Of a DNA stretch of 64,000 nucleotides, positions 41,157 to 49,952 are shown piece by piece. The stretch is taken from positions 186,001 through 250,000 of the forward strand of contig NZ_APJI01000016.1 in assembly GCF_000497575.1 (NCBI RefSeq), written 5' to 3'. The position numbers and the translations under genes were made by a program. Within the stretch, counting starts at the first letter, position 1; each line of letters starts with the position of its first letter. The DNA comes from Afipia sp. OHSU_II-C1 (GTDB lineage Bacteria > Pseudomonadota > Alphaproteobacteria > Rhizobiales > Xanthobacteraceae). A model generated the notes under the pieces. That model made no database searches. It had not been told where the DNA came from and saw only the letters and a program-made list of their open reading frames with translations.

Positions 41157-42413
41157 ATGGCACAACTTTCGGACGATTGTTTCGCGTTCGGCGGCCCGAT
41201 GATGTCGGTCGATGAGGCCGTTTCGATGATAGCGAGCCGCGTTCAGGTCGTGGCGGGCACGGAGCAGGTGGCATTAACCGAAGCCGACGGCCGAATTCTC
41301 AGCGCCGACATCAGAGCGCCGCTTCCGCTTCCGCCGTTCACCAATTCCGCAGTCGATGGCTACGCTGTGCGCAGCGCCGATTTGCCGCGCGACAAAGAGC
41401 AAGCCTTTCCGGTGTCAGGCCGCGTCCAGGCGGGGTCGTTCGCTTCAGGTTCGATAGCCGCGGGAGAGGCAATCCGTATTTTCACCGGCGCGCCGATGCC
41501 AGCGGCAGCGGACACCGTCTTCATGCAGGAAGACGTACGCCTTGATAAAGCGGGCAAGGTGATTCTGCCGCCGGGGCTCAAGGCCGGAGCGAATGTGCGT
41601 CCCGCCGGCGAGGATATTGCCGAAGGTCATGCCGCATTGACGGCGGGCTGGCGTTTGCGGCCGCAGGATATCGCCCTTATCGCTGCATTTGGATTGACGC
41701 GCATCGAAGTCAGACGGCGGCTGCGGGTCGCTGTATTTTCGACGGGTAACGAAGTGGTCTCGCCCGGCGCCCCACGCGCTCCCGCGCAGTTATTCGACTC
41801 TAATCGCTTTATGTTGACGGCGCTGCTGCAGAGGCTCGGCTGCGAGGTGAGCGATCTTGGCATTTTGCGTGACGACCGCATCACGCTTGCCGCGGCGTTG
41901 AAAGAGGCTGCTATTCGTCACGATCTGATCCTTACATCGGGTGGCGTGTCCACGGGGGAGGAGGATCACGTCAAGGCAGCAGTCGAAAGCGTCGGCACAC
42001 TGGTACTGTGGCGGATGGCGATCAAGCCAGGACGCCCGGTTGCGATGGGGGTCATCGGCGGCACGCCGTTTATCGGATTGCCGGGAAATCCTGTCGCGAG
42101 TTTTGTGACCTTTACCTACGTGGTCCGCCCGACGGTTCTGGCTCTTGCCGGTACCGCGCAGAAGAGTCCGGTACCGATGCCGGTGCGGTCGGCTTTCGCC
42201 TACGCCAAGAAAATCGGCCGCCGCGAATATGTCCGGGTCAGCCTGCGCAAGGCCGCCGACGGCGTGCTGGAGGCTGTGAAATTTCCGCGCGAGGGGGCAG
42301 GGCTTCTATCCTCGCTGGTGGATACCGACGGTCTCGTCCAACTTGGCGAAGACATTACGTCCGTGAAGCCCGGCCAGACGGTCGGCTTTCTGGACTACTC
42401 AAGTCTGACTTAG
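41157..42413 (+). CDS. moeA: Molybdopterin molybdenumtransferase MoeA
   Basis: A 418-aa canonical MoeA. Motifs in order: NSAVDGYAVR near residue 62, FTGAPMPAAADTVF near 105, AGEDIAEGH near 147, STGNEVVSPG near 195 (Asn replaces the usual Asp of TGDE), DSNRFM, SGGVSTGEEDH near 260, IKPGRP and LPGNP near 305. It cleaves adenylylated molybdopterin and inserts the oxyanion. This is the standard copy; two divergent MoeA proteins lie with the tungstate importer at 23398 and 24533. It starts six bases after mobB. Confidence 0.93.
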   Translation: MAQLSDDCFAFGGPMMSVDEAVSMIASRVQVVAGTEQVALTEADGRILSADIRAPLPLPPFTNSAVDGYAVRSADLPRDKEQAFPVSGRVQAGSFASGSIAAGEAIRIFTGAPMPAAADTVFMQEDVRLDKAGKVILPPGLKAGANVRPAGEDIAEGHAALTAGWRLRPQDIALIAAFGLTRIEVRRRLRVAVFSTGNEVVSPGAPRAPAQLFDSNRFMLTALLQRLGCEVSDLGILRDDRITLAAALKEAAIRHDLILTSGGVSTGEEDHVKAAVESVGTLVLWRMAIKPGRPVAMGVIGGTPFIGLPGNPVASFVTFTYVVRPTVLALAGTAQKSPVPMPVRSAFAYAKKIGRREYVRVSLRKAADGVLEAVKFPREGAGLLSSLVDTDGLVQLGEDITSVKPGQTVGFLDYSSLT

Positions 42414-42417
42414 GCGA

Positions 42418-42573
42418 TCAGCTCGGCCCGATCAGGTTGTGGCCGGGATCACCGACGCGGGCGCCGCTGGTCGTGAATGCGACATATCCAGGCTCCTGAA
42501 ACTTGTTCAGGAGCATCGACACCGCAGCGGCGGAGAGTCCTGCGAAAACCAATGCGACGATAAAGATTTTCAT
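42418..42573 (-). CDS. 51-aa single-span membrane protein
   Basis: A small protein with one membrane helix (MKIFIVALVFAGLSAAAVSML, residues 1-21) and a conserved-looking tail ending ARVGDPGHNLIGPS. Many Bradyrhizobium-group genomes carry such short proteins with a V-G/D-PGxNLVG-like end. GGGGA lies six bases before the ATG at 42573, which makes this start much better than the longer frame from 42759. It converges on moeA. Function unknown. Confidence 0.7.
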   Translation of the reverse strand: MKIFIVALVFAGLSAAAVSMLLNKFQEPGYVAFTTSGARVGDPGHNLIGPS

Positions 42574-42773
42574 GACATTCCCCAGCAAATCACCTGTTCC
42601 AGCTGCATTTTGTGCTTCGGAACCGGGCAAAGCAAGCTGCCTGTTGTCGCGCTTTCGTCGCACGTCAGGATCAAGCAAAACTGCAATAAACCCGCCCAAA
42701 ATGATGCGCTGCAAGAAATGGCGTTCGTGATCGTTGACGCTGGATTGAGTGTCCGCCATTGAGAAGCATGACC

Positions 42774-43007
42774 ATGACCAAGCTAGATCTGACAGGGCTC
42801 AAATGCCCGCTGCCGGTGCTAAAGACACGGAAGGCGCTCAGGGGGCTGACCGCAGGCGATCGGTTGGAGGTGCATTGTACTGATCCGCTCTCTGTCATCG
42901 ACATTCCTAACCTGATCCGGGAAACCGGTGATCGCGTCGAGATCGTTGAACACGCGGAAAAGCGCATCGTGTTCATGATCGAAAAGGCAGATGGGGCGGT
43001 CGCTTGA
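42774..43007 (+). CDS. TusA-like sulfur-carrier protein
   Basis: A 77-aa TusA/SirA-family protein. LDLTGLKCPLPVLKTRKAL near residue 4-22 contains the conserved CPxP with the sulfur-carrying cysteine, and the rest follows the two-layer fold (LEVHCTDPLSVIDIPNLIRETGD). TusA proteins relay persulfide sulfur, including to molybdopterin and FdhD routes. Start may be the ATG at 42768 or 42774; the latter has GAGAAG at good distance. It overlaps the DUF971 gene. Confidence 0.85.
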   Translation: MTKLDLTGLKCPLPVLKTRKALRGLTAGDRLEVHCTDPLSVIDIPNLIRETGDRVEIVEHAEKRIVFMIEKADGAVA

Positions 43008-43381
43008 GCGAGCCCACCCCGTGGCCGGTGGAAATCCGGCTTGCCAAGGACAAGCGCTCGCTGAGCATTGCGTTCGACGACGGAAAAACCTTCAGCCTCT
43101 CTGCCGAATTGCTTCGCGTGACCAGTCCGTCTGCGGAAGTGCAGGGCCATTCGGAGGCCGAGCGGAAAACGGTTGGCGGCAAGCGCAGCGTTGCCATCCT
43201 GTCCGTCGATCCCGTCGGAAACTATGCGGTGAGAATCGGTTTCGACGACATGCACAACACCGGGATCTATTCCTGGGCCTTCCTGCATGATCTCGGGGTC
43301 AATGCCGATCTCCGCTTTCAAAGCTATCTCGACGATCTGGCTGCGAAGGGCCTTAATCGCGACAAACCGGGCGTTCGATAG
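43004..43381 (+). CDS. DUF971 protein (gamma-butyrobetaine hydroxylase N-terminal-like)
   Basis: A 125-aa protein with the DUF971 pattern: WPVEIRLAKDKRSLSIAFDDGKTFSLSAELLRV at residues 7-39, VGNYAVRIGFDDMHNTGIYSWAFLHDLG near 70-97. DUF971 domains occur alone or with Fe-S assembly and Mrp proteins. The start is a TTG at 43004 that overlaps the tusA-like stop (TTGA), implying coupled translation. Function unknown, possibly Fe-S or sulfur related. Confidence 0.85.
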   Translation: MSEPTPWPVEIRLAKDKRSLSIAFDDGKTFSLSAELLRVTSPSAEVQGHSEAERKTVGGKRSVAILSVDPVGNYAVRIGFDDMHNTGIYSWAFLHDLGVNADLRFQSYLDDLAAKGLNRDKPGVR

Positions 43382-43503
43382 CCCTCTACTGCTCCGGATA
43401 CTGATTTAAGGTGTTCCCGGGGCAACCCGCATCGGAACTCCGTTTCATATTGCAAGAACCCAAGGGGATCAGTTGTTCTGGGCTAAGACATTGGAATAAT
43501 TCT

Positions 43504-43520
43504 TGGCATACGAAATGCCA
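43504..43520 (+). promoter_or_regulatory. Sigma-54-like promoter / palindrome before the FDH1 genes
   Basis: TGGCAT (43504-43509) and ATGCCA (43515-43520) are exact inverted repeats around five bases. The same stretch has GG at 43505-43506 and GC at 43517-43518 separated by ten bases, the -24/-12 spacing of sigma-54 promoters (TGGCA then TGC). Transcription would start near 43529, leaving a leader of about 37 bases. An operator reading is the alternative. Confidence 0.45.
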
Positions 43521-43565
43521 GAGGTTATCCTGCCCTGCCTTAAAACCTCGGAATGAGATATTCGA

Positions 43566-45275
43566 ATGAGCCATAGCGCCCAAAAAGTTCAGCCATTCGA
43601 GCATCCTGGCGAGGGCCGGCGGCGTGCGAAGGCGACCCCGAAGGGCCGGCAGATCGACCCGGCGGCGGCGCACGAGATCGAGCTTCTGCTGGGGGACCGG
43701 CCGAGGCGGCGCGATCTGTTGATCGAGCACCTCCATCTCATTCAGGACAAGTACCATCAGATTTCTGCGGCGCATCTGGCTGCTCTCGCGGATGAGATGC
43801 AATTGGCCTTCTCGGAAGTGTTCGAGACCGCGACCTTCTACGCGCATTTTGATGTGGTCAAAGAAGGCCAGCCTGATCTCCCACCGCTGACAATCCGGGT
43901 TTGCGATTCTCTCACCTGCGCGATGATGGGCGCAGAGACGCTGCTGAGCGAATTGCAGAAGGGTGCTGGTCCCGGCGTGCGCGTCGTACGGGCGCCGTGC
44001 GTCGGCCGCTGCGACACCGCGCCTGCTGTCGAGGTGGGGCATCACTTCGTCGACCATGCGAGCGTCGAGAGCGTGCTGGCCGCGGCAAAAGGCGGCGACA
44101 CTCATGCGCATCTGCCGAAGTATATCGACTACGACTCTTACGTCGCCAAGGGTGGCTACGCGCTTCTGAACAAGTTGCGCTCCGGTGCGATGACGAAAGA
44201 AGATTTGTTGAAGGCACTCGATAGCGCTTCGCTGCGTGGACTTGGCGGAGCGGGCTTTCCGACCGGGCGCAAATGGCGCGCCGTGCTGGGAGAGCCGGGT
44301 CCGCGGTTGATGGCGATCAACGGGGACGAAGGCGAACCGGGAACGTTCAAGGATCGCTATTATCTCGAAACCGATCCCCATCGCTTTATCGAAGGCATGC
44401 TGATCGGCGCGCATGTTGTCGAAGCACCAGATGTCTATGTCTATCTGCGCGACGAATATCCGGCGTCGCGTGAGATCATCGAACGCGAAATCAAGAAACT
44501 GCCGCCGGGAGGTCCACGGTTGCATCTGCGTCGGGGCGCCGGTGCTTATATTTGCGGCGAGGAATCCGCGCTGCTCGAGAGCATCGAAGGCAAGCGCGGA
44601 TTGCCGCGCCACAAGCCGCCATATCCGTTCCAAGTCGGTCTGTTCGGTTTGCCGACCCTGATCAACAACATCGAGACGTTGTGGTGGGTGCGTGACATCG
44701 TTGAGAAGGGTGCGGATTGGTGGAAGTCGCAGGGCCGTAACGAACGTCAGGGCCTGCGTAGCTATTCGGTCTCGGGCCGCGTGAAAAATCCCGGCATGAA
44801 GCTCGCGCCGGCGGGTGTGACGGTGCGTGAACTGATCGATGAATTCTGCGGCGGCATGGCCGATGGTCACACGTTCCATGCCTATCTGCCGGGCGGTGCG
44901 TCGGGCGGCATCCTGCCGGCGTCGATGGACAACATCCCGCTCGATTTCGGAACGCTGGAAAAGTACGGCTGCTTCATCGGCTCCGCGGCTGTGGTCATCC
45001 TGTCGGACAAAGATCAGGTCAAGGACGCTGCGCTGAACCTGATGCGGTTCTTCGAGGACGAGAGTTGCGGCCAGTGCACGCCATGCCGTGTCGGCACGCA
45101 GAAGGCCGCGACACTGATGGAACAGCGGGTCTGGAACCGTGACTTGCTCGATGAATTGAGTCAGGCGATGCGCGATGCTTCGATTTGCGGTCTGGGGCAG
45201 GCGGCTTCGAATCCGCTGACCACCGTCATCAAATATTTTCCCGAGGAATTCGCGCCCAAGGAAGCCGCAGAATGA
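43566..45275 (+). CDS. fdh1B: NAD-dependent formate dehydrogenase FDH1-type beta subunit (NuoE-NuoF fusion)
   Basis: A 569-aa diaphorase subunit. Residues 35-165 are NuoE-like with a 2Fe-2S site at Cys113, Cys118 (CDSLTC), Cys145 and Cys149 (CVGRC). From about 190 on it is NuoF-like: LRGLGGAGFPTGRKW (FMN), GDEGEPGTFKDRYYLE (NADH), YICGEESALLESIEGKRG, and the 4Fe-4S motif CGQCTPCRVGT near 500. It takes electrons from the alpha subunit and reduces NAD+. In many FdsGBA enzymes NuoE and NuoF parts are separate; this fused form matches the beta subunit of Methylobacterium FDH1. Its stop overlaps the alpha gene start. Confidence 0.93.
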   Translation: MSHSAQKVQPFEHPGEGRRRAKATPKGRQIDPAAAHEIELLLGDRPRRRDLLIEHLHLIQDKYHQISAAHLAALADEMQLAFSEVFETATFYAHFDVVKEGQPDLPPLTIRVCDSLTCAMMGAETLLSELQKGAGPGVRVVRAPCVGRCDTAPAVEVGHHFVDHASVESVLAAAKGGDTHAHLPKYIDYDSYVAKGGYALLNKLRSGAMTKEDLLKALDSASLRGLGGAGFPTGRKWRAVLGEPGPRLMAINGDEGEPGTFKDRYYLETDPHRFIEGMLIGAHVVEAPDVYVYLRDEYPASREIIEREIKKLPPGGPRLHLRRGAGAYICGEESALLESIEGKRGLPRHKPPYPFQVGLFGLPTLINNIETLWWVRDIVEKGADWWKSQGRNERQGLRSYSVSGRVKNPGMKLAPAGVTVRELIDEFCGGMADGHTFHAYLPGGASGGILPASMDNIPLDFGTLEKYGCFIGSAAVVILSDKDQVKDAALNLMRFFEDESCGQCTPCRVGTQKAATLMEQRVWNRDLLDELSQAMRDASICGLGQAASNPLTTVIKYFPEEFAPKEAAE

Positions 45276-48037
45276 CCAAGATTCAATTCGAGCTCGACGG
45301 GAAAATGGTCGAGGCCCAGCCGGGCGAGTCTATCTGGCAGGTGGCCAAGCGCGAAGGCACCGAAATCCCGCATCTTTGCTATTCGGCGGAGCCGGATTAC
45401 CGCGCCGACGGCAACTGCCGCGCCTGTATGGTGGAGATCGAGGGCGAGCGCGTGCTGGCTGCCTCCTGCAAGCGCATGCCCAATGTCGGCATGAAGGTGA
45501 AGTCCGCGAGCGCGCGCGCCGTCTCTGCCCGCAAGATGGTGATGGAGCTTCTGGTCGCCGACCAGCCGGCGCGCGAGACATCGCACGATCCCGACTCCAA
45601 GTTTTGGAATTGGGCCGACAAGGTCAACGTCACCGAAAGCCGATTCCCGGCGAATGAGCGCTGGTCGAGTGACACCAGCCATCCGGCGATGAGTGTCAAT
45701 CTCGACGCCTGCATCCAGTGCGGACTGTGCGTGCGCGCATGTCGCGAAGTGCAGGTCAACGATGTCATCGGCATGGCCTACCGCAATCACGATGCCAAGA
45801 TCGTGTTCGATTTCGACGATCCGATGGGAGAGTCCACCTGCGTTGCCTGCGGTGAATGTGTCCAGGCGTGTCCGACGGGCGCGCTCATGCCGTCCGCATA
45901 CCTCGACGCCAACCAGACCCGTACGGTCTATCCGGACAAGCAGGTCGATTCACTCTGTCCGTTCTGCGGCGTCGGTTGTCAGGTGACGTATCAGGTCAAG
46001 GACGAGGAGATCGTCTATGCCGAGGGGCGCGACGGCCCGGCCAACCACAACCGGCTTTGCGTCAAGGGTCGCTTTGGCTTCGACTACATCCACCATCCGC
46101 ACCGAATCACCAAGCCGCTGGTGCGTTTGCCGAACGCCAAAAAGAGTTCGACCGATCAGGTCGATCCCGCCAATCCGTTTACGCATTTTCGCGAAGCGAG
46201 TTGGGAAGAGGCGCTCGATATCGCCGCGCGCGGCCTCGTCAAAATCCGCGACGAGAAGGGCGTGAAAGCACTCGCCGGTTTCGGGTCGGCCAAGGGCTCC
46301 AACGAGGAAGCCTATCTGTTCCAGAAACTGGTGCGCACCGGTTTCGGTTCGAACAACGTCGATCATTGCACACGGCTTTGCCATGCTTCGTCAGTGGCTG
46401 CGCTGATGGAAGGTCTGAATTCCGGCGCGGTGTCGGCGCCGTTCGCGGCGGCGGCGGATGCGGAGGTCATCATCGTGATCGGCGCTAATCCGACGGTCAA
46501 CCACCCCGTTGCGGCGACGTTCATCAAGAACGCGGCGAAGAAGGGCGCCAAGCTGATCGTGATGGACCCGCGCCGGCAAACGCTGTCACGCCATGCCACC
46601 AAGCATCTCCAGTTCAAGCCCGGCAGCGATGTCGCGATGCTCAATGCGATGCTGCACACGATCATCACCGAAGGTCTGACCGACGATCAATATATCGCGG
46701 GCTATACCGAGGGGTTCGACGACCTCAAGGAGAAGATCAAGGAATTCCCGCCGGAGAAGATGGAGCCGATCTGCGGCGTTCCCGCCGAAACGCTGCGCGA
46801 AGTCGCCCGCATGTACGCGACGGCGAAATCGTCGATCATTTTCTGGGGCATGGGTATCAGCCAGCATGTCCACGGCACCGATAATGCGCGTTGCCTGATC
46901 GCGCTGGCATTGATCACCGGGCAGGTCGGCCGTCCCGGTACGGGCCTTCATCCGCTGCGCGGACAGAACAACGTGCAGGGCGCCTCGGACGCGGGTTTGA
47001 TTCCGATGTTCCTGCCGGACTATCAGCCGGTCGGACGCACCGATCTGCGCGATCCGTTCGAGCATCTGTGGCGGCACGAGATCGATCCGGTGCGCGGGTT
47101 GACCGTGGTTGAAATCATGGATGCGATCCATGCCGGTGACATTACCGGCATGTATATAGAGGGTGAAAATCCCGCGATGTCCGATCCGGATTTGCAGCAC
47201 GCGCGTCAGGCGCTGGCCATGCTCGACCACTTGGTTGTGCAAGACCTGTTCGTAACCGAGACCGCGTTTCATGCCGACGTGATCTTGCCGGCCTCCGCGT
47301 TTGCCGAGAAGGTCGGCTCATTCACCAATACGGATCGTCGCGTGCAGATCGCGCGGCAGGTGGTCAAGCCGCCGGGAGATGCGCGTCAGGATTTATGGAT
47401 CATTCAGGAGATCGCAAAGCGGATGGGGCTGGACTGGAATTACAGCGGTCCGGCCGATGTATTCCACGAGATGACGCAGTTGATGCCGTCGCTGAAGAAT
47501 ATCACCTGGGAGCGCCTGGAGCGCGAAGGCGCGGTGACCTATCCGGTCGACGATCCTTTCAAGCCCGGCAACGAGATTATCTTCACCACGGGTTTCCCGA
47601 CCGAGAGTGGCCGCGGCAAGATCGTGCCGGCGCGCGTCACCGCACCGGACGAAATACCGGACGAAGAGTATCCGATGGTGCTTTCGACCGGCCGCGTGCT
47701 CGAACACTGGCACACCGGATCGATGACTCGCCGGTCCGGCGTGCTCGACAGCATCGAACCGGAAGCCGTCGCCTTCATGTCGCCAAAGGACATGCGGCGG
47801 CTGAACGTGTGGCCGGGAGATTTCATCAAGCTGGAAACGCGACGGGGCGCCATTGAGGTCAAGGTCCGTTCCGATCGCGACGTGCCGGAGAACATGGTGT
47901 TCATGCCGTTCTGCTACGCCGAGGCGGCGGCGAACCTTCTGACCAATCCCGCGCTCGATCCGTTCGGGAAAATTCCGGAGTTCAAGTTCTGCGCTGTGCG
48001 GGCAGAGCGTGCCGAGATGCGTACCGCCGCCGAGTGA
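45272..48037 (+). CDS. fdh1A: NAD-dependent formate dehydrogenase FDH1-type alpha subunit
   Basis: A 921-aa soluble catalytic subunit. The 2Fe-2S ligands are Cys36, 49, 52 and 66. Two 4Fe-4S motifs follow (CIQCGLCVRAC from 147; CVACGECVQAC from 190). The cofactor-domain 4Fe-4S site uses Cys229, 232, 236 and 263. The catalytic residue is Cys370 in HCTRLCHASS, a cysteine enzyme. No Tat signal, so cytoplasmic. ATGA overlap with the beta gene fixes the start at 45272. The two-subunit design is that of the tungsten enzyme FDH1 of Methylobacterium; whether this one uses W or Mo is not visible. No FdsD-like gene follows. Confidence 0.94.
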   Translation: MTKIQFELDGKMVEAQPGESIWQVAKREGTEIPHLCYSAEPDYRADGNCRACMVEIEGERVLAASCKRMPNVGMKVKSASARAVSARKMVMELLVADQPARETSHDPDSKFWNWADKVNVTESRFPANERWSSDTSHPAMSVNLDACIQCGLCVRACREVQVNDVIGMAYRNHDAKIVFDFDDPMGESTCVACGECVQACPTGALMPSAYLDANQTRTVYPDKQVDSLCPFCGVGCQVTYQVKDEEIVYAEGRDGPANHNRLCVKGRFGFDYIHHPHRITKPLVRLPNAKKSSTDQVDPANPFTHFREASWEEALDIAARGLVKIRDEKGVKALAGFGSAKGSNEEAYLFQKLVRTGFGSNNVDHCTRLCHASSVAALMEGLNSGAVSAPFAAAADAEVIIVIGANPTVNHPVAATFIKNAAKKGAKLIVMDPRRQTLSRHATKHLQFKPGSDVAMLNAMLHTIITEGLTDDQYIAGYTEGFDDLKEKIKEFPPEKMEPICGVPAETLREVARMYATAKSSIIFWGMGISQHVHGTDNARCLIALALITGQVGRPGTGLHPLRGQNNVQGASDAGLIPMFLPDYQPVGRTDLRDPFEHLWRHEIDPVRGLTVVEIMDAIHAGDITGMYIEGENPAMSDPDLQHARQALAMLDHLVVQDLFVTETAFHADVILPASAFAEKVGSFTNTDRRVQIARQVVKPPGDARQDLWIIQEIAKRMGLDWNYSGPADVFHEMTQLMPSLKNITWERLEREGAVTYPVDDPFKPGNEIIFTTGFPTESGRGKIVPARVTAPDEIPDEEYPMVLSTGRVLEHWHTGSMTRRSGVLDSIEPEAVAFMSPKDMRRLNVWPGDFIKLETRRGAIEVKVRSDRDVPENMVFMPFCYAEAAANLLTNPALDPFGKIPEFKFCAVRAERAEMRTAAE

Positions 48038-48054
48038 AAATCCGGCGGCACGCA

Positions 48055-48077
48055 CGGGGAGCGACAGGTCTTCCCCG
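48055..48077. terminator. Weak hairpin between convergent FDH1 and carboxyltransferase genes
   Basis: CGGGGA (48055-48060) pairs with TCCCCG (48072-48077) around an 11-base loop in the 71-base gap between two convergent stops. No T-run is present, so this is only a possible terminator. Confidence 0.3.
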
Positions 48078-48108
48078 AGCGGGTGCCACTCTTGGCGCCA
48101 GCATTTGG

Positions 48109-49671
48109 CTACGGTCTGAATGAGAACTGCGGAGGCCCGAGCTGATGTGCCAGACCCGGCTGTACCAGTTCGATCCAGTCGCACAGCCGAGAGCGGGTTT
48201 CGCGCGGATGGATAAGGTCATGAACCGAGAAAGCTTCGGCTTTGCGGAAGGGTGACTGTAACGCGGCGAACTGGTCTTCGAGTTCGAGCCGTTTCGCTGC
48301 GGGATCGGCCGCCGCTGCTATTTCGTGCCGGAACGCCAGAGCGACACCGCCTTCCACGGGCAACGCGCCGCTTTCGGCCGAAGGCCACGCCAGCACATGA
48401 CAGCCCGACGGCATATGGGCGTAGTTGGCAAGGCCCATGCTTTTGCGCACCAGCACCGCCATCCAGGGAACGGTGGAGAGTGCGACTGAGATCAGCGCCG
48501 AAGCGCCGTGCCGAATGGTGGCGTCGCGCTCTGCATCGGGGCCGATCATGAAGCCAGGTTCGTCGACAAAGGTCACGATCGGAAGATGGAAGGTCTGGCA
48601 CAGGTCGACAAAGCGTCTCAGTTTCTGCGCGCCTGCCGCGGTGAGCGATCCGGCGTTGTGTTTTGGATCGCTCGCAAAGATGCCCACCGCATAGCCTGAC
48701 AGGCGCGCGAATCCCGTAATTTGCCCCGGTCCGTATTTCCTCCCCATTTCAAAGAAAGAGCCGTGATCGACGATCGCTTCCACCACATGCCGCATGTTGT
48801 AGATGCGCTTGCGGTTGGCCGGGATGATATCGGCCAGTTCGGGAGCTTCGCGCGTGACCGGATCATCCTTGGCTCCGCGTGGCGTTAATTCCCATACGTT
48901 CTGCGGCATGTAGGACAGAAACTTTTTGATGGCATCGAAGGCAGCGTTTTCGTCTTCCACCACGTCATCGACGAGACCGCTTTTTTCGTGGACCTGCGCA
49001 CCGCCGAGTTCCTCCTTGGTCAGCTTGACGCCGAGGGCGCGCTCAACCAGCGCCGGGCCGCCGGTCAGAATTTGCGATGTCGTTCTCGTCATCACGGTGT
49101 AATGCGATGCCGCAAGGCGTCCGGCCGGAAATCCGGCGACTGCCCCGACAGCGGCGCTGGCGACCGGCACTGTTCCCAGACATCGCGCGATGGATTCGAA
49201 ACGGCTGCGTTCGTAGACGGCGCCGGGGAGGGTTTGAACTTTCTTGCCCCCGCTGCCGGTGATGCTTGCACCCGAGCCTTCATGAAAACGCACCAGCGGA
49301 ATCCGGTACTGCAGCGCGAGGTCTTCGGTGTAGATGCTCTTGCGTAGGCCAGCAGCGTTGGGCGATCCCGCTCCCATGGTGAAGTCCTCGCCAGCCACCA
49401 CGCAGTGACGTCCGGCAATCTTGCCGATGCCAAGCACGAAATTGGCTGGCGTGAACGACAGCGTGCCGTCTTCCGCGCGTTCGCCCGATCCTGCAATCGG
49501 ACCGACCTCTCTTAGGCTGTCCGTGTCGAGGACGCGCTCGATCCGCTCGCGGATGGTGAGGCGGCCTTTGTCGTGCTGCTTCCGGACTGCGATCTCGCCG
49601 CCTTGCCGAAGCGCCAGCTTGCGCCGCTCGTCAATTTCGTCGGTTTTGTCCTGCCACGCTGTCGAACGCAT
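48109..49671 (-). CDS. Acyl-CoA carboxylase carboxyltransferase subunit (PccB-like)
   Basis: A 520-aa carboxyltransferase with two crotonase-fold halves. The N-half starts KTDEIDERRKLALRQGG and has FTMGAGSPNAAGL and GSGASITGSGG. The C-half has ASDPKHNAGSLTAAGAQKLRRFVDLCQTFHLPIVTFVDEPGFMIG and later LVRKSMGLANYAHMPSG. It transfers CO2 from carboxybiotin to an acyl-CoA. The ATG at 49671 has GGAGAAA upstream. It lies just after a biotin-carrier gene, but no biotin carboxylase gene is adjacent, so that partner must be encoded elsewhere. Confidence 0.88.
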   Translation of the reverse strand: MRSTAWQDKTDEIDERRKLALRQGGEIAVRKQHDKGRLTIRERIERVLDTDSLREVGPIAGSGERAEDGTLSFTPANFVLGIGKIAGRHCVVAGEDFTMGAGSPNAAGLRKSIYTEDLALQYRIPLVRFHEGSGASITGSGGKKVQTLPGAVYERSRFESIARCLGTVPVASAAVGAVAGFPAGRLAASHYTVMTRTTSQILTGGPALVERALGVKLTKEELGGAQVHEKSGLVDDVVEDENAAFDAIKKFLSYMPQNVWELTPRGAKDDPVTREAPELADIIPANRKRIYNMRHVVEAIVDHGSFFEMGRKYGPGQITGFARLSGYAVGIFASDPKHNAGSLTAAGAQKLRRFVDLCQTFHLPIVTFVDEPGFMIGPDAERDATIRHGASALISVALSTVPWMAVLVRKSMGLANYAHMPSGCHVLAWPSAESGALPVEGGVALAFRHEIAAAADPAAKRLELEDQFAALQSPFRKAEAFSVHDLIHPRETRSRLCDWIELVQPGLAHQLGPPQFSFRP

Positions 49672-49698
49672 TGTGTTTCTCCCGGACACGGTTGTGGC

Positions 49699-49917
49699 TC
49701 AGATCTCAAGAACCATGAGCGATTGGCCTTCATCGACCATGTCGTCGATCTGGACGAGAATGGTTTTGACCTTGCCCTTGGCAGGCGAGGCAACCGGAAT
49801 TTCCATCTTCATGGATTCGATCAGGATAAGATCGTCACCCGCGCTCACCTGGGTGCCGATCTCGGAAAATGAGATGACCCGGCCCGCCAGTTCCGCGGTT
49901 ATTGTCTTGTCGGCCAT
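49699..49917 (-). CDS. Small biotin carboxyl carrier protein
   Basis: A 72-aa free-standing biotinyl domain. The biotinylated lysine is in ESMKMEI near residue 36, flanked by the typical glycine-rich strands (GDDLILIES and SPAKGKVKTI). No Ala/Pro-rich N-terminal arm is present, unlike AccB. It starts the operon and is followed after 27 bases by the carboxyltransferase gene. Confidence 0.92.
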   Translation of the reverse strand: MADKTITAELAGRVISFSEIGTQVSAGDDLILIESMKMEIPVASPAKGKVKTILVQIDDMVDEGQSLMVLEI

Positions 49918-49952
49918 GTACTGACATCCGTCGCGTGTTTTGTTGCGGCCCC

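Noticed and set aside
42574..42759. 62-residue extension of the small membrane protein
   Set aside because: There is a strong ribosome site at the shorter start, the extension has charged sequence before the helix, and the frame start abuts the divergent tusA-like gene.
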